DNA of 21,351 bases from JBCCSZ01 sp039199225 (lineage in GTDB: Bacteria > Bacteroidota > Bacteroidia > Chitinophagales > Saprospiraceae), in the NCBI GenBank assembly GCA_039199225.1, contig JBCCSZ010000120.1:1-21351 (forward strand), read 5' to 3'. The notes below the pieces were generated by a model. That model searched no databases and was not told the DNA's origin. It worked only from the letters and a program-made list of their open reading frames with translations. The position numbers and the translations under genes are program-made. Positions within the stretch are counted from its first letter, which is position 1. The number at the start of each line of letters is the position of its first letter. Positions 1 to 6,929 of this stretch are shown piece after piece.

Positions 1-778
1 AAAAGTTGGGTTTTTTCATTTTGGGCTTTACATCATCTATAACTTCTTTTATTCCTGTGTCAAATATTCTGATTTGCTTTTTTTCTCGATTGGCAACGAT
101 GATTCCTTTTCTCCCTTTTATATTAGAATTTATTTCTTCGAATTTACCCAAGTTCAGCATTACTTCTAAAATTCTTTTTCCGTCCCCGTAATCATCATAA
201 ATCTGAACTGGTAAAGGTTGAAATTTAGGAGTCGATTGTATGAAGCCGCTAAAGAAATAAGGATCAAGTTCTCCAAATTCTTCGCCGTAAGTCAGTGGTA
301 CTTCAATGTGTTGTCCTGTCTTTTTATTTGTAAATCCACAATGGAATCCATGAAAGTAATACCTCCATTCGCCCATTTCGCCAACTTGTTCATAATCTTT
401 TTTTCCGTATGGATTCAAAGTTTTCAAAGGAAATCCTTCATGTGGTTGGACTTTAAACTTTTCAATAAATTGCTGAATTAGTTTTTTACTAAGTACGCCA
501 TATTCCATGGCAGATGCTTCAAAAAAATCTTGATGCTCTTCAATTTCTTTATCCGTAATTAATTTTAGGATATTTATCTCTATTCCATTTGTGTGGATTC
601 CAATGGAATATTTTGGAAGTTCTATCTTCCATTTTCTACCAATTTCTTCTCTTTTCGCTTTGGTATTTCCCTCAAAAATAATTTTTAATTTCAATCCTCT
701 TGGAATTGATTTTATTTCATGGAGTCTTGGTATTTCCCCAACTTTGTTTACGGTGATTATTTTTTCTTTGAGATTCAA
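1..778 (-). CDS. Partial hypothetical protein, DUF6896-like, cut by the window edge
   Basis: An open frame runs from a TTG at 778 to the left edge without a stop, about 259 codons. The product is soluble-looking, rich in Lys and Ile, with no signal peptide. Its most distinctive part reads WRYYFHGFHCGFTNKKTGQ, followed by IEVPLTYGEEFGELDPYFF. That W-fHG-C-F-N-TGQ-E-FG-LDPYFF pattern recalls the DUF6896 domain, for which I know no biochemical function; this is memory, not a search. The start is odd. The upstream lipoprotein gene ends with a TGA that overlaps an ATG at 798 (ATGA), the usual coupled start, but that ATG gives only seven codons before a stop at 775-777. Adding one A to the A-run at 782-786 would join the ATG to the long frame. 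So the gene uses a rare TTG start, is frameshifted, or carries a sequencing error. It sits at the 3' end of an AT-rich three-gene cluster. Confidence 0.6.
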   Translation of the reverse strand, partial: MNLKEKIITVNKVGEIPRLHEIKSIPRGLKLKIIFEGNTKAKREEIGRKWKIELPKYSIGIHTNGIEINILKLITDKEIEEHQDFFEASAMEYGVLSKKLIQQFIEKFKVQPHEGFPLKTLNPYGKKDYEQVGEMGEWRYYFHGFHCGFTNKKTGQHIEVPLTYGEEFGELDPYFFSGFIQSTPKFQPLPVQIYDDYGDGKRILEVMLNLGKFEEINSNIKGRKGIIVANREKKQIRIFDTGIKEVIDDVKPKMKKPNF

Positions 779-794
779 TGCTTTTTATTTTTTG

Positions 795-1121
795 TCATTT
801 CAGCTTTTTATACCTGTAGATTCTGTATCCTTCTTTCTGCTCAAAGCCGTCTGGCATATATCCTGCTTTCAGTAGTTTATCTACAATGATTACCATATTC
901 ACTCCTACCTCATCATTTAAAGAGTCAGCAATCCAAAGTGTTTCTTCTGAATTTTTAAAGTTTATTTCTACGTAAGAAATTGCTTTGTCAACAGTTGTCA
1001 ATGGAGCTCTTTTATTCTCTATTTTATTGGAATTAGCATTACTTGACTTTGAGGAGTTGCAAGCGGAGATTCCAATGAGGCCGGCTATAAATACAGCTAT
1101 TATGGCAGTTGGTATTTTCAT
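795..1121 (-). CDS. Small putative lipoprotein of unknown function
   Basis: A 108-residue protein. The N-terminus is a lipoprotein signal: MKIP, a hydrophobic stretch of about 15 residues, then a lipobox-like ISAC with the acceptor Cys at residue 21, followed by a Ser/Asn-rich linker (SSKSSNANSN). The mature part, roughly residues 40-108, contains VDKAISYVEINFKNSEETLW and ends in a basic YRIYRYKKLK tail. This predicts lipid anchoring to the envelope, with a small mixed alpha/beta domain exposed. I do not recognise the family. It lies 45 bp after the neighbouring 160-residue gene, and its stop overlaps an ATG of the next gene by ATGA, so the three probably form one transcript. The AT-rich base composition differs from the housekeeping genes further right. 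Confidence 0.7.
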   Translation of the reverse strand: MKIPTAIIAVFIAGLIGISACNSSKSSNANSNKIENKRAPLTTVDKAISYVEINFKNSEETLWIADSLNDEVGVNMVIIVDKLLKAGYMPDGFEQKEGYRIYRYKKLK

Positions 1122-1166
1122 ATTGAGTTGTTTTTTATTTTTGAACTTTCAAGACCTAGCTTCCAT

Positions 1167-1649
1167 TTAACTTACCCAATATCCATTTAATTCATTTTTT
1201 AAAGGACACCTAAATTCAATTGTCAATTTTGTATCTAATGCTGAATTAGAATCAGTTGGGTCCTCTACCATTCCTGTAATTTTAATATTGAAATCTTTAT
1301 TCTGTGCCTTACTGATTTCAATTTTAATATCTTCCACATCTCTGTGTTCGTAGTAATACCAGTTGCAATAGTAATCTTTGTCTTCGTCCCAATTGTCTTT
1401 CACCTCTTCGAATTTTGGCATTTCGAAAACAAATTTTTCTGAAAAATCTGGTGTTAAATTAGTGGGAAAAACTATTTCAACTGCTGTTACTGTATCTCCT
1501 GTCTCTTCGATTTTCTCTATCAATTCATAATATGACTCAACCCAAATATTGACTTTCAGCTTATCGTGATTTGAAGAGATTGAAAATTCACCTGAAGTAA
1601 TTTTCCAAATCTCTCTTCCATATTTTCTATCGAATTGAATGGTTCCCAT
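1167..1649 (-). CDS. Hypothetical acidic protein of unknown function
   Basis: A 160-residue protein without signal peptide or membrane segment, so probably cytoplasmic. It is acidic and aromatic-rich, with a striking DKDYYCNWYYYEHRDVED stretch near residues 91-108 and alternating hydrophobic segments such as DFNIKITGMV and TKLTIEFRC that suggest a beta-rich fold. The start is the ATG at 1649. No catalytic motif is visible and I cannot assign a family. It is the first gene of an AT-rich group of three minus-strand genes. Small acidic cytoplasmic proteins in such clusters are sometimes immunity proteins of toxin systems, but no toxin gene is visible here and that remains speculation. Confidence 0.65.
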   Translation of the reverse strand: MGTIQFDRKYGREIWKITSGEFSISSNHDKLKVNIWVESYYELIEKIEETGDTVTAVEIVFPTNLTPDFSEKFVFEMPKFEEVKDNWDEDKDYYCNWYYYEHRDVEDIKIEISKAQNKDFNIKITGMVEDPTDSNSALDTKLTIEFRCPLKNELNGYWVS

Positions 1650-1753
1650 ACTTCTTTTTTACTCGGTTGTGGCAAAAAAAAATGCCCAATGCAGGCAATT
1701 CGACAGGCTTGACAATCCTGCACTACACATGTTCAGAACATTCTGATCTGTGG

Positions 1754-1795
1754 AAATTTCGATTCCCAACCAATTTGGCTGGGAATCGAAATTTT
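1754..1795 (-). terminator. Strong terminator-like hairpin after the M1 peptidase gene
   Basis: Bases 1754-1768 pair perfectly with 1780-1794 (15 bp, AAATTTCGATTCCCA against its complement). After one A/C mismatch, 1770-1772 pair with 1776-1778, leaving a 3-base loop. The hairpin begins 5 bases beyond the stop codon of the leftward-transcribed peptidase gene, the expected place for its terminator. The A/T-rich ends of the stem supply the U-rich side; there is no separate long T-tract in the leftward direction. Confidence 0.75.
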
Positions 1796-1798
1796 AAT

Positions 1799-4129
1799 TT
1801 AATTGGTTCCTTCTCGTTGTTTAGCCCTACGTGCTTTTTGCATAGGGTTTTCGCCTCTTTGACGATACTTAAACAATTCGAAGCGGCTCTTTTCTTTTCT
1901 CGGTGGATAGTAATTATTATCCCGATCGATATCGGCCGTTTCCAGGTATGGATCGAGAACGATCTGGCTGATTTCCTTTTCAGTGATGAACACTTTGCTG
2001 ATTCTCTTGTGGTACAATCGCCAAATCTCTGCAGGTATCCGATGCTCTTCTTTGCTACCGTCGACATACTCAAATTCTAGAATCAATGGCATCAGCATGC
2101 CACCCAAGTTTTCGAAAGTGAGTTCATAGTAATTGTAGCCCTTGTCCATAAAGTAGCGTTCTTTATCAGATAAATTTTTATAGTATTCTTTAAATCTATC
2201 TTTATCAATAATGGTGACATCCAGCGGGTCGTAGGTCGTGTAAAAGTCTTTGAGGCTTGGATCAATTTCATCTTGCGTCTTTGCAATCGATGCTGCATTC
2301 CGCTTACTAGAGATTGTTTGCGGTCTCTCTGCTCTTCGTTCTTTACTGACAGCAAATTCTTTATCTGGATTTTTAGTATTCACTTGGAACTTGCGTACTT
2401 CACTCAGGGCAATGTCCACATGGTCGGTGGTGTAGAACCATCCTCGCCAGAACCAATCCAGGTCAATGCCTGATGCGTCTTCCATCGTCCGAAAGAAGTC
2501 AGCTGGAGATGGATGTTTAAACATCCATCTTTTAGAATACTCCTTAAAGGCAAAATCGAATAAATCTCTTCCTATAATAGTTTCTCTTAATATGTTCAAT
2601 CCAACAGCTGGTTTGCCATATGCGTTGTTTCCAAATTCGAAAATGGACTCAGAATTTGTCATAATAGGGGTGAGCTTCGACTTATCGCCATTCATGTAGC
2701 TGACAATCTTATAAGGCTCTCCACGACGGGAAGGATAATCTCTTTCCCATTGTTGCTCCGCTAAAAACTGTACAAAGGAATTAAGTCCTTCATCCATCCA
2801 GGTCCACTGCCGTTCATCGGAATTGACGATCATTGGAAAATAGTTGTGTCCAACCTCGTGGATGATGACGCTGATGAGACCATACTTTGTCCGCTTGCTA
2901 TAGGTACCATCTGCTTCGGGGCGTCCGCCGTTAAAGCAAATCATTGGATATTCCATCCCGATGCGGTCTGTATGAATAGACCAGGCAACAGGGTATGGGT
3001 AGTCGAAAGTATAGTGCGAATACCATTTGAGGGTATGTGCTACGGACTTGGTAGAGTAGCGCTCCCACAGTGGATTCCCTTCCTTGGGATACATTGACAT
3101 GGCCATAACGACACTTCCATCACTTTGCTCGACGCCCATGGCATCCCAAATGAATTTACGGGAGGAAGCGAAGGCGAAATCTCGAACATTCTCTGCTTTG
3201 AACTTCCAGGTTTTCTCCTTAGTCGAGCGGCTCTTTTCATTTTTCAATGCTTCTTCCGCCGTCACGATGAGCACAGGAGTTGTGCGTTCTGCCTTTGCTT
3301 TTTCGTATCGCTTGATTTGTTCCTTACTGAGGATGTTCTTGGTATTTTGAAGGACACCCGTAGCTGCCACCATATGATCGGCAGGGACGGTGAGATTGAC
3401 TTCATAATCTCCAAAGACCAGGGTGAATTCGCCTCTACCAAGAAACTGCTTATTTTGCCAGCCTACGATGTCGTCGTAGACACAAAGCCTTGGAAAAAAC
3501 TGAGCGATGGTGTATAGGTAGTTATCATCTGCCGCAAAGTATTCGAATCCAGATCGTCCTCCAATCTTTTTGCGGTCGTTGATGTTGTACCACCACTTGA
3601 TTTGAAAGCTATAGGAGCCTCCGGGTTTGAGTGTTTGTGGTAGATCGACGCGCATCATAGTCTTGACGATGGTATGATTTAGAGCCTTACCATTGGCATC
3701 TTTGACGTATTCAATTTTAAAGCCACCGTCAAAATCGTGAAACATACGTTCTAGTTCATTCACGGAGACTTTATCATTGATTCGATTGATACGTGTTTTG
3801 TAAGTATCTGAATCTTTGGCTCGCATATTTTGATCGAGCTGTAACCACAGATAGGTGAGGGGGTCAGGAGAATTGTTGTGATACGTAATGGTTTCTTCAC
3901 CATAGATACGCTGCTTTTGGTCATCGAGGCGAATATCCATTTTGTAATCGGCCTTTTGCTGCCAATAAGCGTGTCCAGGCGCTCCGGCAGCATTTCTATA
4001 CACATTGGGCGTTGGTAATTCTTGGCCCAGCTGCCTGAATTTATTTTTGTTTGTATTTTCTTGGGCGTAGGCCGAAGAAGCCATAAAGGCCAGTAAGCAT
4101 AGGAAAAGTGGAAATGATAAGTTTCTCAT
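1799..4129 (-). CDS. Secreted M1-family zinc metallopeptidase
   Basis: A 776-residue aminopeptidase-type enzyme expected to remove N-terminal residues from peptides outside the cytoplasm. A signal peptide occupies the first 22 residues and ends SSAYA|QE. Numbered from ATG 4129, the zinc site is HEVGH at 424-428 with the third ligand Glu447 in WTWMDEGLNSF, giving the HEXXH-X18-E arrangement of M1 (gluzincin) peptidases. GMEYP at 391-395 matches the exopeptidase GxMEN motif, with Tyr replacing Asn, and Tyr504 in NNAYGKPA is the likely transition-state tyrosine. The C-terminal region, from about residue 580, is Lys/Arg-rich and ends in a very basic tail. The frame extends 9 codons upstream to a TTG at 4156, but the ATG at 4129 directly starts the signal peptide and is preferred. 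It appears to be a single-gene unit with a terminator behind it. The substrate cannot be read from sequence. Confidence 0.92.
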   Translation of the reverse strand: MRNLSFPLFLCLLAFMASSAYAQENTNKNKFRQLGQELPTPNVYRNAAGAPGHAYWQQKADYKMDIRLDDQKQRIYGEETITYHNNSPDPLTYLWLQLDQNMRAKDSDTYKTRINRINDKVSVNELERMFHDFDGGFKIEYVKDANGKALNHTIVKTMMRVDLPQTLKPGGSYSFQIKWWYNINDRKKIGGRSGFEYFAADDNYLYTIAQFFPRLCVYDDIVGWQNKQFLGRGEFTLVFGDYEVNLTVPADHMVAATGVLQNTKNILSKEQIKRYEKAKAERTTPVLIVTAEEALKNEKSRSTKEKTWKFKAENVRDFAFASSRKFIWDAMGVEQSDGSVVMAMSMYPKEGNPLWERYSTKSVAHTLKWYSHYTFDYPYPVAWSIHTDRIGMEYPMICFNGGRPEADGTYSKRTKYGLISVIIHEVGHNYFPMIVNSDERQWTWMDEGLNSFVQFLAEQQWERDYPSRRGEPYKIVSYMNGDKSKLTPIMTNSESIFEFGNNAYGKPAVGLNILRETIIGRDLFDFAFKEYSKRWMFKHPSPADFFRTMEDASGIDLDWFWRGWFYTTDHVDIALSEVRKFQVNTKNPDKEFAVSKERRAERPQTISSKRNAASIAKTQDEIDPSLKDFYTTYDPLDVTIIDKDRFKEYYKNLSDKERYFMDKGYNYYELTFENLGGMLMPLILEFEYVDGSKEEHRIPAEIWRLYHKRISKVFITEKEISQIVLDPYLETADIDRDNNYYPPRKEKSRFELFKYRQRGENPMQKARRAKQREGTN

Positions 4130-4559
4130 CCAAATTTTGTTTTTTAAATCTTTCAATATCGTGTGTCTAGTTTATAGTCAGCTATTTTAAATAAAACTGC
4201 GTGTGCTGTATCAAGCAATCGAGTCAATGACTTGTAATACAAAGGCTTACTCAACAGTTGGATATAAAATACGCCTTAAATTAAAAATAAATATAATCAG
4301 CTTTTGTTTGATATTTCTTTATCGAATCGTCTTTTACCTACCACAACTTAAAGCTTGATCCCAATAGTCAGCATGATGATCCAACAGCTTCCTCCAATTA
4401 ATTCAAGCTAAAAGCTTTCTTTACAATGAATCGCAAATTGAATGAATGAATAGTATCCACAAAAAGAAAATGTTCCACGTGGAACATTTATTTTGAGTAC
4501 GATGAATAACAAGATACTGTTACAGCTTAAAGATAAAAAAGAAGGAGAGAATAAAGGAA
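4130..4559. other. Gene-free intergenic stretch carrying a parS site
   Basis: About 430 bases between the end of thrC and the start of the M1 peptidase gene, both read leftwards. No plausible coding frame, tRNA or rRNA is seen. It must hold the peptidase promoter, but I found no clean TAnnTTTG element; AGCCTTTG at 4247-4254 is only a partial match. The notable content is the perfect palindrome at 4471-4486. Confidence 0.6.
4471..4486. other. parS: parS centromere-like site, copy 1 (intergenic)
   Basis: TGTTCCACGTGGAACA, a perfect 16-bp palindrome, fits the well-known bacterial parS consensus TGTTNCACGTGNAACA bound by ParB (Spo0J) during chromosome segregation. The symmetry extends three more bases on each side (AAA/TTT, 4468-4489). 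An identical copy lies 424 bp to the right inside thrC. Chromosomal parS sites normally cluster near the replication origin. In the leftward direction the palindrome is followed by TTTTCTTTTT, so after transcription it could also act as the thrC terminator. Confidence 0.88.
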
Positions 4560-5861
4560 TCAATAATTCGCTAAAAGCCAATTTTTGAAATCAGAAAAGT
4601 CTTTTTTCATTTCAATGGAAACTTTCTGTTCATCAGCCAACTTGGCCAAGCGTTCTGGAATGGAGATGGAAGTAGAAAGAATATCTTCTACATCGTCAAT
4701 AAATTTAGAGGGGTGGGCCGTTTCCAATACAATCCCTTGAACTTCAGGATGATCTTTTTTGTAAGCTTCTAAGGCAAGATAGCCCACAGCACCATGTGGA
4801 TCCATCACATATTGATGCTTATCATAGACTTCCTTTAGGCATTTCCTTGTTTCTTGGTCGTTGAAACTGTAGCCAAAAACATTTTCGCGCATAATGTTCC
4901 ACGTGGAACAATACAAGTCCAGCATTCTAGCGAAGTTGGAAGGGTTGCCGACGTCCATAGCATTGGATATAGTACGAACGGAGGGCCTGGGAAGGTATTC
5001 ACCACTGCTTAGATAAACAGGTACAACATCATTGATATTTGTTGCTGCAATAAAGGCTTTCACATTCAAGCCCATTCGTTGAGCCAATAATCCAGCAGTA
5101 AGATTGCCGAAGTTGCCACTAGGAATGGAAAAGACAACTTCCTTATTCTTATCTTTTAACTGCTTATAAGCCTCAAAGTAATAAAAGGATTGTGGAATCA
5201 GCCTGGAAATATTAATAGAGTTTGCAGAAGTTAAACGAATCTGTGCTTGCAGTTCCTGATCTAAGAATGCTTGCTTTACCAGCGCCTGGCAATCGTCAAA
5301 GGTGCCATCAATCTCTAAAGCTGTAATATTGTGTCCCAAGGTTGTCAATTGCTTTTCCTGTAAAGGGCTGACTTTTCCGCTCGGATAAAGAATCACCACC
5401 TGAATACCTGGGGTTTTGTAAAAGCCAGAAGCTACGGCGCCGCCTGTGTCACCAGAAGTTGCTACCAATATCAGTAATTCTTTTTGCGCATCTTGATTAA
5501 AATAACTCATCAAGCGCGCCATGAAACGCGCACCAAAATCTTTGAAGGCAAGCGAAGGTCCGTGAAACAACTCTAGAATATGTGTTTGTGGATCAAGCGT
5601 TACCACAGGGGCTGGGAAATCGATGGCCTTTTCTACAATTTCTCGTAAGTCTGCATCAGGGACGGCTGACTGCATGAGTGTCTTACTCACCTCAAAGGCG
5701 ATCTCAGGAAAAGTATAGGAAGAAAGATTTTCCAGAAAAGAAGGCTCCAATCGAGGCAGTTCTTTTGGCATGTACAAACCATTGTCCTCTGGCAAGCCTT
5801 GTAAGACTGCCTTTTTTAAATCGACTAGCTGCTTCGGACTCTTCGTACTATACAATTGCAT
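4560..5861 (-). CDS. thrC: Threonine synthase
   Basis: A 433-residue PLP enzyme that converts O-phosphohomoserine to threonine and phosphate, the last step of threonine synthesis, in the cytoplasm. HGPSLAFKDFG (residues 100-110) holds the PLP-binding lysine Lys107. ATSGDTGGA (134-142) and PSGNFGNLTAG (247-257) are the substrate and cofactor phosphate loops of fold-type II PLP enzymes. The N-terminal MQLYSTKSP and the overall length match the bacterial ThrC subgroup that has an N-terminal threonine-synthase domain. It starts at ATG 5861, four bases after the thrB stop, so it is probably translated from the same mRNA. Unusually, bases 4895-4910 form a perfect parS site read as the codons for C-S-T-W-N. 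The final visible residues are KNWLLANY. Confidence 0.96.
   Translation of the reverse strand: MQLYSTKSPKQLVDLKKAVLQGLPEDNGLYMPKELPRLEPSFLENLSSYTFPEIAFEVSKTLMQSAVPDADLREIVEKAIDFPAPVVTLDPQTHILELFHGPSLAFKDFGARFMARLMSYFNQDAQKELLILVATSGDTGGAVASGFYKTPGIQVVILYPSGKVSPLQEKQLTTLGHNITALEIDGTFDDCQALVKQAFLDQELQAQIRLTSANSINISRLIPQSFYYFEAYKQLKDKNKEVVFSIPSGNFGNLTAGLLAQRMGLNVKAFIAATNINDVVPVYLSSGEYLPRPSVRTISNAMDVGNPSNFARMLDLYCSTWNIMRENVFGYSFNDQETRKCLKEVYDKHQYVMDPHGAVGYLALEAYKKDHPEVQGIVLETAHPSKFIDDVEDILSTSISIPERLAKLADEQKVSIEMKKDFSDFKNWLLANY
4895..4910. other. parS: parS centromere-like site, copy 2 (inside thrC)
   Basis: TGTTCCACGTGGAACA again, identical to the copy at 4471-4486 but embedded in the thrC coding sequence, where the minus strand reads TGT TCC ACG TGG AAC (Cys-Ser-Thr-Trp-Asn). 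Flanking bases differ from copy 1 (TA/AT), so only the 16-bp core is shared. This argues for selection on the site itself rather than a larger duplication. A ParB clamp-loading role near the origin is inferred from the consensus match. Confidence 0.88.
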
Positions 5862-5865
5862 GAGA

Positions 5866-6798
5866 TTATAATTTTATAGCTCCTTCCTGATTGATCAATG
5901 AGATGAAAAGTTGGCACTCAATCTTAGCATCTGTAAACACGCGCTTCATAGCTTCACCAGCTTCCTGGGCCACTAGGCTATTTGCACTTAGAGCAAAGAT
6001 CGAGGGACCCGCTCCGGAAATACTACAACCTAAAGCACCAGCATTAAGCGCTGCATCTTTGACTTCATAAAAGTGTGGAATCAATCGAGCACGCTGCGGT
6101 TCAATGATGACGTCTTGCAAAGAACGACTGATCAAATCCATATCAGATTGATACAAACCAACAATCAAGCCACCCAGATTACCACTTTGCTGGATGCTTT
6201 GGTCCAAGCTCACTTGCTTGGAAAGTACCGCACGAGCTTCCTTGGTCAGCACCTCTACCTGCGGATAAACCACAGTGGCATACAAAGCCTTTGGAACAGG
6301 AAGCCGGTGGACATCCAATGTAGCATTATCGCGAATCAATATTATACCTCCAATCAAAGAAGGCCCTACATTGTCGGCATGGTAAGCGCCATCAGCTATT
6401 TGTTCCCCAGCTACAGCAAAGGGGAGTAGGGCGCGTTTTTCAAGTGGACGCTTCAACAGCTCATTGATGGCCATTGCACCAGCCACAGCACTGGCAGCAC
6501 TCGACCCAAGGCCACTGCCAAAGGGCATCTTTTTATGGATTTCCATTTCAATACCTCTGCCTGTTTCTCCCAAATGCTCCAGCAATCGCATAGCTGCATA
6601 ACCAGCTGTATTCTTTTCGACATCGTAGGGCAGCTTTCCTTTGGCACCGGTTATCTTCGTAATGCGAAGCCCTGGCGTATCTGAAAATCGAGCGATGATC
6701 TCATCTCCAGGCTTCTCCAATGCAAAGCCCAAAATGTCGTAACCACAAGCTACATTGGCAACAGAAGCGGGGGCAAAAACTTTTATTCCTGCTCTCAT
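5866..6798 (-). CDS. thrB: Homoserine kinase
   Basis: A 310-residue GHMP-family kinase that phosphorylates homoserine with ATP to O-phosphohomoserine, the substrate of ThrC. The N-terminal VFAPASVANVACGYDILGFA (residues 7-26) is the GHMP substrate-binding start. PFGSGLGSSAASAVAG (92-107) is the ATP phosphate-binding motif, with the full GLGSSAAS core. GCSISGAGPSIFAL near residues 257-270 is the C-terminal GHMP motif. Length is normal for bacterial ThrB and no key motif is missing. The start at ATG 6798 follows a very AT-rich stretch with no Shine-Dalgarno sequence. It is second in thrA-thrB-thrC, separated from thrA by 131 bases that contain no gene, and from thrC by only 4. Confidence 0.96.
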   Translation of the reverse strand: MRAGIKVFAPASVANVACGYDILGFALEKPGDEIIARFSDTPGLRITKITGAKGKLPYDVEKNTAGYAAMRLLEHLGETGRGIEMEIHKKMPFGSGLGSSAASAVAGAMAINELLKRPLEKRALLPFAVAGEQIADGAYHADNVGPSLIGGIILIRDNATLDVHRLPVPKALYATVVYPQVEVLTKEARAVLSKQVSLDQSIQQSGNLGGLIVGLYQSDMDLISRSLQDVIIEPQRARLIPHFYEVKDAALNAGALGCSISGAGPSIFALSANSLVAQEAGEAMKRVFTDAKIECQLFISLINQEGAIKL

Positions 6799-6929
6799 TA
6801 ATTATTTAATATATTGATTATCAGTTACTTATGGTATAAATGTCTACCACAAGTAGTAGTTTGTACTTTATACAACAGCATCTCAAATTCACACAATTTT
6901 GTAGAAGAATTGCATTGAAGATATGCCGA

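Noticed and set aside
1667..2080. A 137-codon plus-strand frame over the end of the M1 peptidase gene
   Set aside because: It runs through the terminator hairpin and the peptidase coding sequence in antisense; no family signature.
4130..4156. A TTG start for the M1 peptidase at 4156
   Set aside because: ATG 4129 begins a well-formed signal peptide directly; the extra nine residues would place a charged segment before it.
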